A stretch of DNA of 64,000 nt, taken from NCBI RefSeq assembly GCF_017876595.1, contig NZ_JAGIOG010000001.1:2790001-2854000 (forward strand), in the 5' to 3' direction. Below the pieces are notes generated by a model, which was not told where the DNA came from, made no database searches, and saw nothing but the letters and a program-made list of their open reading frames with translations. Below, piece by piece: positions 1-7,468 of this stretch. A program made the position numbers and the translations under genes. The stretch is from Aeromicrobium fastidiosum. GTDB lineage: Bacteria; Actinomycetota; Actinomycetes; Propionibacteriales; Nocardioidaceae. Position 1 is the first letter of the stretch. Every line of letters starts with the position of its first letter.

Positions 1-120
1 CAAGCACCGCATGATCTATCCCAGGAGCAACAGGACCATCGGACCGGAGACCGTCGACGACCCGCAGTCGCCAGCCTCAGCCTGCGACGCCACGTAGCGA
101 CGGTCGCCTTTCCGGCCGGG

Positions 121-798
121 TCACGATCCCCGGAACGGCGAGATCGTGGCGACGATGATGCTGATGGCTGCAGCGACCAGCATGAGCTCCAGCCCGCACT
201 TCGTGAAGAAGGGGCGCGTGGCCCAGGCGTCCTCGTCGAGGATGACGGCGTCGGGCGGCGGGAGCGGTGCGGAGAGGTGTCTCATCAGCACCACCGTCGA
301 GAGCATGCCGGTGGTGAGTATGCCGAGCATCGAGCTGACCGGTATCGCGGCGGAGCAGACGGCGAGTCCGACGATCAGGAGTCCGACGGCTGCCAGGTAG
401 CCGAGCATGATGGCCGCGATCGTGCGGAAGGGCGCTGCTGACGCGCACCGATTCGCGCCAAGGATGCGCCGAACCTTCTCGGCAGCGACCTCGGACGCGG
501 CTGTCGCCGTGCCGGCCGCAGGGGTCTGCAACACGGCCATGGTCCCGGTGATGGTGAGGGCCAGCCCGCTACGGGCGCTCGCGAGCTTCAGGGACTTCAA
601 CGACACGAGCGGGATCGCCAGGAGGTCGTCGGCGTTACCGGCCGTCCAGTCGTCGCCCGCGATGTGGATCATCGGCAGGTCGTCACGATAGGGCTGCTCG
701 AACGCCATCGCGTCGCACAGCTCGCGCAGGGCCGCAGGGCCCAGCCGGACGCGGCGGTGCGGCTCGTGGATCCTGTTGAGGGTCTGCTGCGGTGCCAC
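121..798 (-). CDS. Predicted membrane protein of unknown function (225 aa)
   Basis: I do not recognise a family. The first ~85 residues are soluble. Three hydrophobic stretches follow: one near residues 127-150 (a long Leu/Val/Ala run), a second directly after it around 153-172 separated by a short turn, and a third at the C-terminus (~202-220). That suggests a cytosolic N-domain and a small C-terminal membrane module. The GTG at 798 is chosen because an AGAGG-like ribosome site lies just upstream on the minus strand. The gene is transcribed away from the membrane protein at 1031, leaving a shared region of about 230 bp that should hold both promoters. The codon pattern looks like the rest of the backbone. 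A real gene seems likely; no function can be given. Confidence 0.6.
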   Translation of the reverse strand: MAPQQTLNRIHEPHRRVRLGPAALRELCDAMAFEQPYRDDLPMIHIAGDDWTAGNADDLLAIPLVSLKSLKLASARSGLALTITGTMAVLQTPAAGTATAASEVAAEKVRRILGANRCASAAPFRTIAAIMLGYLAAVGLLIVGLAVCSAAIPVSSMLGILTTGMLSTVVLMRHLSAPLPPPDAVILDEDAWATRPFFTKCGLELMLVAAAISIIVATISPFRGS

Positions 799-1030
799 GA
801 CGTTCCTCTCGTCCGGGCCGGAGCGCCAGAGTAGCCACGGTGCGGGTCACCCCGCGCCGAATCGCAACAGGGTGTGACGTACCCGCGACGCCCGGGGGTC
901 CGGCACGCGGATGGAGTCGTTGCCGCCGTGAGCCGCTCGACGTCCCGTCAGGAGTGATCTGATGATTCGCCATCCGTCCGTCGACCACGTGATCCGCCGT
1001 TCTGCCCCAGGTGACTGGCAGGATGTGCGC

Positions 1031-1879
1031 ATGTCTGTCGCAACCGTGGAGCACGTGCCTGCGGTCGGCGGCCGTCGCGAGCGCCGCGCCGTCGGTTGGC
1101 TCACCGTGGGGCTGCTGCTGGGTCCGATAGGGCTGTGCGTCGGCTGGTACCACGTGCTCACGGCACCACGCTGGCCGTGGCGCGACAAGATCATGGCCGC
1201 AGTGCTGCCTGTGCCGCTGGCGATCATCTCGATCATCGGGCGGGCCGAGCTCGATGCCGAGACGTGCCGGCAGTCGGCCGACGGCTCCATCGCCTGCGCA
1301 ACTCACGCCACGTGGACGATCGCGGCGTGGGCTGTCCCGGTCGTGATGTTGATCCTCCTGGCGCTGATGATCAGGCACCTCAACCGCTCGGCACGGTCGT
1401 CCGACACGCATCCCGTGACATCCACGACGGCAGCCGTGGTGCTGGCTCTCGTCGCGGCCTGGGCCGCTCCGATGCTCGTCGACAGGGCCGAGGACACGTG
1501 GTCGTACGGTGAGCGGGACGCCGTGGTCGGTGCGGCTGCGGACGCCGACGCGGCGGGGGAGGCCTACGCGGTGGTCGATGAACAGACTCAGAGCGACTGG
1601 GCATCGGACTCGGGCGCCCGACCCACCGAGGACGAGATGGATCGGCTGGTCGGCGTCGGCAACCGCCGGTTCGACCTATTGTTCGAGGAGCTCGCGGCCG
1701 AGCGATGGGACGAGGACGGCGCTCCGAGCATCTCCGACGCCGACCGTGGCACGTGCCACGTCTTCCCGGTCGTCCCCAGCGGTGACCCGGACGACGTGCA
1801 GGACGTGACGGCCCTCGCCCGGCTCTGCTACGGCCCCGCGGAGTGGACGTCGGTCATCTCCCTCGACGACGGGTACTGA
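1031..1879 (+). CDS. Predicted multi-pass membrane protein of unknown function (282 aa)
   Basis: Four hydrophobic helices are visible in the first ~165 residues, including a Trp-rich loop (APRWPWRDK) after the first. An acidic extracytoplasmic or cytosolic tail of ~115 residues follows, containing two well-spaced Cys. The ATG at 1031 (MSVATVEH) is preferred over the in-frame ATG at 962 because the extra 23 residues are polar, Arg-rich and not membrane-like. The gene is followed by a strong hairpin (1887-1933), so it is probably a single-gene transcript separated from miaB. No recognised domain. The confidence reflects clear coding character; the role is unknown. Confidence 0.6.
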   Translation: MSVATVEHVPAVGGRRERRAVGWLTVGLLLGPIGLCVGWYHVLTAPRWPWRDKIMAAVLPVPLAIISIIGRAELDAETCRQSADGSIACATHATWTIAAWAVPVVMLILLALMIRHLNRSARSSDTHPVTSTTAAVVLALVAAWAAPMLVDRAEDTWSYGERDAVVGAAADADAAGEAYAVVDEQTQSDWASDSGARPTEDEMDRLVGVGNRRFDLLFEELAAERWDEDGAPSISDADRGTCHVFPVVPSGDPDDVQDVTALARLCYGPAEWTSVISLDDGY

Positions 1880-1886
1880 CCACGAC

Positions 1887-1933
1887 GATCCTGATGCACC
1901 GACACCGATGGGCTGTCGGGATGCATCAGGATC
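1887..1933 (+). terminator. Strong bidirectional hairpin between membrane gene and miaB
   Basis: A perfect 12-bp outer stem (GATCCTGATGCA at 1887-1898 with TGCATCAGGATC at 1922-1933) encloses a second 6-bp stem (CCGACA with TGTCGG). No clear U-tract follows, as is common in high-GC actinobacteria. It most likely ends transcription from the upstream gene, just before miaB begins at 1968. Confidence 0.7.
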
Positions 1934-1967
1934 CGCGGCCGGCCGCGCCGCGTACGATTGACCAGTC

Positions 1968-3437
1968 ATGACGAAGACCTACGAAGTGCGCACCTACGGC
2001 TGCCAGATGAACGTCCACGACTCCGAGCGCCTCGGCGGGCTTCTGGAGACGGACGGCTACGTCCGCGCCGACGACGGCGTCACGCCCGACCTCGTCGTCT
2101 TCAACACGTGCGCGGTGCGCGAGAACGCCGACAACAAGCTCTACGGCAACCTCGGACACATCGCGTCGGTCAAGGCCAAGAACCCCGGCATGCAGATCGC
2201 CGTCGGCGGCTGCCTGGCCCAGAAGGACCGCGACACCATCACCAAGAAGGCCCCGTACGTCGACGTCGTCTTCGGCACCCACAACATCGGCTCGCTGCCG
2301 GTGCTGCTCGAGCGCGCGCGCATCGCCGAGGAATCGCAGGTCGAGATCCTCGAGTCGCTCGAGGTCTTCCCGTCGACGCTGCCGACCAAGCGCGACTCGG
2401 TGTTCGCGGCGTGGGTCTCGATCAGCGTGGGCTGCAACAACACCTGCACGTTCTGCATCGTCCCGGCCCTGCGCGGCAAGGAGAAGGACCGTCGCCCCGG
2501 TGACGTCCTCGCCGAGATCCAGGCGCTGGTCGCTGACGGCGTCGTCGAGGTGACGCTGCTGGGACAGAACGTCAACGCGTACGGCGTCGAGTTCGGCGAC
2601 CGGCAGGCCTTCGCCAAGCTGCTGCGCGCGTGCGGCGAGATCGAGGGCCTCGAGCGCGTGCGGTTCACGAGCCCGCACCCCAAGGACTTCACCGACGACG
2701 TCATCGCCGCGATGGCCGAGACCCACAACGTGATGCCGCAGCTGCACATGCCGCTGCAGTCGGGTTCCGACCGGGTGCTCAAGGCCATGCGTCGCTCGTA
2801 CCGTCAGGACAAGTTCCTCGGCATCATCGACCGGGTGCGCGAGGCCATGCCCGACGCGGCGATCACGACCGACATCATCGTGGGGTTCCCCGGCGAGACC
2901 GAGGACGACTTCGCCCAGACGATGGACGTCGTCCGCAAGGCCCGGTTCACGGGAGCCTTCACGTTCCAGTACTCCAAGCGTCCCGGCACTCCCGCCGCCG
3001 ACCTGCCCGACCAGCTGCCCAAGGACGTCGTGCAGGAGCGCTACATGCGACTGACCGCGGTGGTCGACGAGGTCGCGACGGCCGAGGCCAAGAAGCAGGA
3101 AGGTCAGGTCGTCGAGCTGCTCGTGGCCGACCACGAGGGCAAGAAGGACGGTGCGATGCGTCGTCTGACCGGACGCGCCCGCGACAACCGGCTCGTCCAC
3201 TTCGTGCCGGGCGACCACGACGTCCGTCCAGGCGACATGGTCGAGGTGCGGATCACGTACGCAGCGCCGCACCACCTCGTGAGCGATGACGCGCCACTGA
3301 GCTACCGCCGCACGCCGGCCGGCGACGCCTGGGAGTCGCGTCAGGGACGCACCGAGGTTCGCTCGGTCGGCCTCGGCATGCCGTCGCTCGGCGTGCCCGA
3401 TCCGCTGCCGGTGGTCGAGTCGCCCTGCGCGGTCTGA
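1968..3437 (+). CDS. miaB: MiaB, tRNA-2-methylthio-N6-isopentenyladenosine synthase
   Basis: This radical-SAM methylthiotransferase adds the 2-methylthio group to isopentenyl-A37 of tRNAs. It acts after MiaA, which is encoded at 14344. The 489-aa length fits the family. The N-terminal UPF0004 domain carries its three cluster Cys in the motifs [14 protein letters not shown] and GGCLAQ. The radical-SAM CxxxCxxC is C156-C160-C163 (GCNNTCTFC). A C-terminal TRAM-like segment precedes a ~45-aa Pro-rich tail. The ATG at 1968 gives the canonical [15 protein letters not shown] start. It sits alone between two hairpin-bounded genes rather than joined to miaA. Assignment is secure from the motifs. Confidence 0.97.
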   Translation: MTKTYEVRTYGCQMNVHDSERLGGLLETDGYVRADDGVTPDLVVFNTCAVRENADNKLYGNLGHIASVKAKNPGMQIAVGGCLAQKDRDTITKKAPYVDVVFGTHNIGSLPVLLERARIAEESQVEILESLEVFPSTLPTKRDSVFAAWVSISVGCNNTCTFCIVPALRGKEKDRRPGDVLAEIQALVADGVVEVTLLGQNVNAYGVEFGDRQAFAKLLRACGEIEGLERVRFTSPHPKDFTDDVIAAMAETHNVMPQLHMPLQSGSDRVLKAMRRSYRQDKFLGIIDRVREAMPDAAITTDIIVGFPGETEDDFAQTMDVVRKARFTGAFTFQYSKRPGTPAADLPDQLPKDVVQERYMRLTAVVDEVATAEAKKQEGQVVELLVADHEGKKDGAMRRLTGRARDNRLVHFVPGDHDVRPGDMVEVRITYAAPHHLVSDDAPLSYRRTPAGDAWESRQGRTEVRSVGLGMPSLGVPDPLPVVESPCAV

Positions 3438-3585
3438 ACGACCGTCGGAGACCGGCCGGACGGTACAGCTTGTCTGCGTCGACGTAGCCGTTTCGACACC
3501 CAGGTTCTGTTGCGCAATGAAACTGTCCGTGTGATGTTGAGCGGGTCGTTCCGACACAGGGTCGGTCGATCCCATTGGGGGGAAC

Positions 3586-5274
3586 ATGCACAAGAAGATC
3601 ATCGGGACGTTGGCGGCCACGGCCGTCGCGACCGCGACGCTGAGCGGAGCGGGCATCTCGTCGGCGCAGGCGTCGACCGCGTCCGCCGGCTCGGACGTGT
3701 CGGCCGCCAAGTCGTCGATCAGCTGGGGAGCCTGCACCAGCGCACGGCTCCAGAAGGCCGGCGCGCAGTGCGCCAAGGTGTCGGTGCCACTCGACTGGAA
3801 CAAGCCACGCGGCAAGAAGATCAAGATCGCGATCTCGCGCGTCAAGCACACCGTGAAGTCCAGCAAGTACCAGGGCGTCATGCTCGTCAACCCCGGCGGA
3901 CCCGGCGGCTCGGGCCTGTCGCTGTCGCTGCTCGGCGGCGCCGTGCCCGACTACAAGGGACGCGTCGTGGGCGGTGCCTACGACTGGATCGGCTTCGACC
4001 CGCGTGGCGTCGGCGAGAGCGAGCCGGCCGTCAGCTGCGATCCGAACTGGGCGGGCTACAACCGTCCCAAGTACGACCCCACCAAAGCCGTTCCCTACCG
4101 CTCGTACGACAAGAAGGACCCGTGGCCGTCGATCACGAACGCCTACACGCGTGCGTGCAAGGCCAACAACACCTCGGGCATCCTGCGTCACCTGACGACC
4201 AAGGACGTCGCGCGTGACCTCAACCTGATCCGCCAGCGCCTCGGTGCCAGCAAGATCAACTACTTCGGCTTCTCGTACGGCACGTACCTCGGTCAGGTGT
4301 TCTCGTCGATGTTCCCCGAGCGCGTGCGCCGCATGGTCTTCGACGGGACGGTCGACCCGCGAGGTGTCTGGTACGAGGCCAACCTGAGCCAGGACACCGC
4401 GTTCGACCGCAACATCAACATCTGGTTCAAGTGGCTCGCCAAGTACGACAGCACGTACCACCTGGGCAAGAGCACCAAGGCCGTCCGCAACACGTTCTAC
4501 GCGACCCGCAACGCGCTCTACGCCAACCCCGTCACCGCTCCCGGCGGCGTGCACGGCAGCAGCGACAAGCTCGGCGGCAGTGAGTGGACCGACGCCTTCC
4601 TGTACGCGGGCTACTACGAGTCGACGTGGACCGACCTGGCCACGACGTTCTCGAACTACGTCAACAAGGGCGACGTGGCCGGGCTCGAGGCGGCCTACCT
4701 CGACGCCTCGGGATTCGGCGACGACAACGGTTACGCGGTCTACCTCGGCGTCCAGTGCACCGACACGTCCTGGCCGTCCAGCTGGAAGACGTGGCGCAAC
4801 GACAACAACAAGATCGCCAAGAAGTCGCCCTTCCTGACCTGGTCGAACGCCTGGTACAACGAGTCGTGCCGCCACTGGCCGGCCCCGTCGCGCACGCCCA
4901 AGAAGATCGACGGCTCGAAGGTCAAGAGCGTCCTGATGCTCAACGAGACCCTCGACGCGGCGACCCCGTACGAAGGCAGTCTGCAGGTGCGCAAGCTGTA
5001 CCCGAACGCCAGCCTGGTCGCGACGCAGGGTGGCACGACGCACTCCAACTCGCTCAACGGCTACAGCTGCGTCGACGACAAGATCGCCCGCTACCTCTAC
5101 AACGGCACGCTGCCGTCGCGCAAGAAGGGCAACCGGGCGGACGCCTACTGCAAGGCCATCCCGCAGCCCAGGCCCGAGCCGGCCGGGGCCCAGGCCCAGG
5201 CGCAGTCGGCGAAGAAGCTCTCGGTGCTGCAGCAGGTGCGGCTCGAGCAGCAGAAGATCGCCGCCCCGCGCTGA
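3586..5274 (+). CDS. Secreted alpha/beta-hydrolase, tripeptidyl aminopeptidase (TAP) family
   Basis: Residues 1-~30 form a Sec-type signal peptide (MHKKIIGTLAATAVATATL, then an AQA-like cleavage site). An alpha/beta-hydrolase domain with the TAP-family motifs follows: NPGGPGGSG (oxyanion region) near residue 103, nucleophile Ser230 in GFSYGTYLG, Asp457 in LNETLDAATPYEG and His486 in GGTTHSNS. The 562-aa length and C-terminal TAP-like domain fit Streptomyces-type secreted tripeptidyl aminopeptidases, which cut tripeptides from free N-termini outside the cell. The final ~30 residues are a Gln/Ala-rich tail. The ATG at 3586 follows a GGGGGAA ribosome site. A strong hairpin ends the gene at 5301-5337. 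Family confident; substrate not. Confidence 0.9.
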   Translation: MHKKIIGTLAATAVATATLSGAGISSAQASTASAGSDVSAAKSSISWGACTSARLQKAGAQCAKVSVPLDWNKPRGKKIKIAISRVKHTVKSSKYQGVMLVNPGGPGGSGLSLSLLGGAVPDYKGRVVGGAYDWIGFDPRGVGESEPAVSCDPNWAGYNRPKYDPTKAVPYRSYDKKDPWPSITNAYTRACKANNTSGILRHLTTKDVARDLNLIRQRLGASKINYFGFSYGTYLGQVFSSMFPERVRRMVFDGTVDPRGVWYEANLSQDTAFDRNINIWFKWLAKYDSTYHLGKSTKAVRNTFYATRNALYANPVTAPGGVHGSSDKLGGSEWTDAFLYAGYYESTWTDLATTFSNYVNKGDVAGLEAAYLDASGFGDDNGYAVYLGVQCTDTSWPSSWKTWRNDNNKIAKKSPFLTWSNAWYNESCRHWPAPSRTPKKIDGSKVKSVLMLNETLDAATPYEGSLQVRKLYPNASLVATQGGTTHSNSLNGYSCVDDKIARYLYNGTLPSRKKGNRADAYCKAIPQPRPEPAGAQAQAQSAKKLSVLQQVRLEQQKIAAPR

Positions 5275-5300
5275 CGATCACCGGCTGACCCGCCACAGCA

Positions 5301-5337
5301 CAGGAGCCCCCCGACCAGCCAGGTCGGAGGGCTCCTG
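5301..5337 (+). terminator. Bidirectional terminator between converging genes
   Basis: CAGGAGCCC at 5301-5309 pairs with GGGCTCCTG at 5329-5337, and an inner CCGACC/GGTCGG stem extends the hairpin. It lies exactly between the converging TAP peptidase and YhgE/Pip genes and would serve both. Confidence 0.8.
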
Positions 5338-5347
5338 CGTTGTGGTG

Positions 5348-7468
5348 TCAGACCTGCAGGGTCGGATGCAGCCGCGCGAGCGTGACGGTCTGGCGGCGAC
5401 GGGCCGCGATGACCGTGACACCCAGGGCCAGGGCCGTGAACACCCCCAGCACCACGAAGTCGCGGACGACCCCGTCGGTGCCGCCCGCGAGAGCAGCTCG
5501 CAGGCCGTGCACGGTGTACGTCATCGGCAGCAGATCGTGCAGCAGGTTGAAGAACCGCGGCGCCGTCTCGATCGGGTACGTGCCCCCGGCCGAGGTGAGC
5601 TGCAGGCTCACGAACACCAGCGCCGCGAAGCGTCCGGCCCCGCCGAACAGGGCGACGAACATCTGGTTGATCGCGGTGAAGACCGCCGCAGTGGCCAGCG
5701 CGATGCCGATGAGCAGCAGCTCGTTGGCCGGTCGGACGCCGAGGACGCCCTGCAGCACCGCGAGCAGCAGCACGACCTGGACGACCGACACCGCCAGGCC
5801 CGGCGCATACCCGGCGAGCGCCACCCGGATGCTGCCGGTCGTGGACGCGATCGCCCGGGCTGAGATCGGTCGCAACAGCAGGTAGATCGCCATCGCGCCG
5901 ACCCACAGCGCCAGTGAGATGAAGTACGGCGCGAGCGCGGCACCGTAGTTGTCGACGGGGTTGACCCGGTCGGCGACGTCCTCGATCGGCGTCGCGGCGG
6001 TCGTGGCGAGCCGGTCGCGCTCGGCCTTGTCGTAGTCGGGCACCTTGTCGCTGCCGTCGCGCAGGCCGTCGGCCAGCTTGCGTGCCCCCGCCGACAGCTC
6101 GCCGGCACCGTCGACGAGCCGGTCGCCGCCGTCTGCCAGCCGCGTGCTGCCGGCGGCCAGCTGATCGGCGCCACCACTCAGCCTGCTGGCACCCGCAGCG
6201 GCGGCGTCGGCACCCTTGCGCAGCTGGGACGTGCCGTCGGTCAGCTGCTTGGCGCCGTCGCGGGCCTGGCCGATCGCCCCGACCAGGGCCGGGACGTTGC
6301 GGGCCAGCTCGGCGTTGCCGTCGGCCACCTGTCGGGCCCCGTCGGCGAGCTGCCGGGTCTGCTGACTCGCGCCGGTCGCCTGCCCGCGGACGTCGCGCAC
6401 GAACGTCTTGAGGTCGCCGGCACGGCCGGCCGCGCTCTCGATCGCGGCGCAGTCGAGCCCGGGAGGCGGATCGGTGCGGCAGTCGTCGGCGAGCCCGCGC
6501 AGGGTCGTGGCGAGTCGGTCGATGTCGGCATCGGCCCCGTCGGTCGCACCGAGGATGCCGCTCGTCACGCCCTGCACGAGCCGGTCGACCTGGGCCGTGC
6601 CGTCAGCGACCTGACGCGATCCGTCGGCGAGGCGTTGCGTGTCGCGGGGGAGCGTCGCCGTGCGCGACTGCAGCTGGCCGAGCCCGTCCGAGAGCGTCCT
6701 CGCTCCGCGGTCGACCTCGTCGGCACCGTCCGCGAGTCGCCGGTTGCCGGCGGCAAGATCGTCGGCACCGTCGGCCAACGTGCTGGCACCGTCGGCGAGA
6801 TCGTCGGCTCCGTTGGCGAGCTTGCGGGCCCCGACGCCGAGCTGGTCGGCACCGTCGGCGAGGTCGGAGGCGCCGCCGGCCGCATCGGTCAGCGAGCCCT
6901 TGATGTCGGAGAAGCTGAGGTAGACATTGTCGAGGTAGGTCTCGGTGACCTGCGCGTTCAGCGCGCCCTTGGCGGCGCGCAGGATGGTCTGCGCGATGGT
7001 CCCGTTGATGTAGTTGACGGCGTCGTTGGTCTGCAGGTCGAGCCGCCCCTGCACGGCCTGCGCCGGGTCACCGCTGGTCGAGGTCGCTGCGGCCGAGAGG
7101 TTCTCGGGGATCGTCAGGACGGCCTTGTAGTCGCCGTCCGCGAGACCGCGCCGGGCGTCTGCCGCATCGGTCAGCACCCAGTCGTAGTTGGTGTCGTCGT
7201 CGTTGCTGACCAGGTTGCCGGCCAGCTGCCGGCCGATCGCGACGGGTTGCTTGGCACCGTCGGTGCCCTCGATCTCGACCAGCTGGTCCTCGTTGACGAC
7301 GGCGGCCTTGACGTGGTCGAGGCGGCCCGTGGGGTCGAGGTTGGCCCAGACGTACATCGCGCCGTAGAACAGCGGCACGAGCATCACGGCGATGACGGCC
7401 GCACGGGTCAGCCGGCTGCGGCGGAACCGGGCGAGCTCGAACCAGGGCAGGGTGGGGGACGGGATCAT
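5348..7468 (-). CDS. YhgE/Pip family membrane protein (706 aa)
   Basis: This family (phage infection protein/DUF3533-like) has one N-terminal transmembrane helix, a long extracytoplasmic domain and a five- or six-helix ABC-2-like C-terminal membrane domain. Here TM1 lies at residues ~17-40 (TRAAVIAVMLVPLFYGAMY). The middle (residues ~230-470) is a run of ~7-residue repeats of the LADGADxL type, expected to form a helical coil. The last ~200 residues are strongly hydrophobic. The ATG at 7468 overlaps the stop of the MMPL-ABC gene by 4 bp, so the two are translationally coupled and probably work as one export system under the TetR regulator at 10422. The transported molecule is unknown; related actinobacterial pairs are thought to handle lipids or drugs. 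Confidence 0.88.
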   Translation of the reverse strand: MIPSPTLPWFELARFRRSRLTRAAVIAVMLVPLFYGAMYVWANLDPTGRLDHVKAAVVNEDQLVEIEGTDGAKQPVAIGRQLAGNLVSNDDDTNYDWVLTDAADARRGLADGDYKAVLTIPENLSAAATSTSGDPAQAVQGRLDLQTNDAVNYINGTIAQTILRAAKGALNAQVTETYLDNVYLSFSDIKGSLTDAAGGASDLADGADQLGVGARKLANGADDLADGASTLADGADDLAAGNRRLADGADEVDRGARTLSDGLGQLQSRTATLPRDTQRLADGSRQVADGTAQVDRLVQGVTSGILGATDGADADIDRLATTLRGLADDCRTDPPPGLDCAAIESAAGRAGDLKTFVRDVRGQATGASQQTRQLADGARQVADGNAELARNVPALVGAIGQARDGAKQLTDGTSQLRKGADAAAAGASRLSGGADQLAAGSTRLADGGDRLVDGAGELSAGARKLADGLRDGSDKVPDYDKAERDRLATTAATPIEDVADRVNPVDNYGAALAPYFISLALWVGAMAIYLLLRPISARAIASTTGSIRVALAGYAPGLAVSVVQVVLLLAVLQGVLGVRPANELLLIGIALATAAVFTAINQMFVALFGGAGRFAALVFVSLQLTSAGGTYPIETAPRFFNLLHDLLPMTYTVHGLRAALAGGTDGVVRDFVVLGVFTALALGVTVIAARRRQTVTLARLHPTLQV

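Noticed and set aside
1926-3890. 654-aa open frame on the minus strand opposite miaB
   Set aside because: It is an antisense shadow of miaB and the TAP gene with Arg/Asp/His-rich, domain-free sequence.
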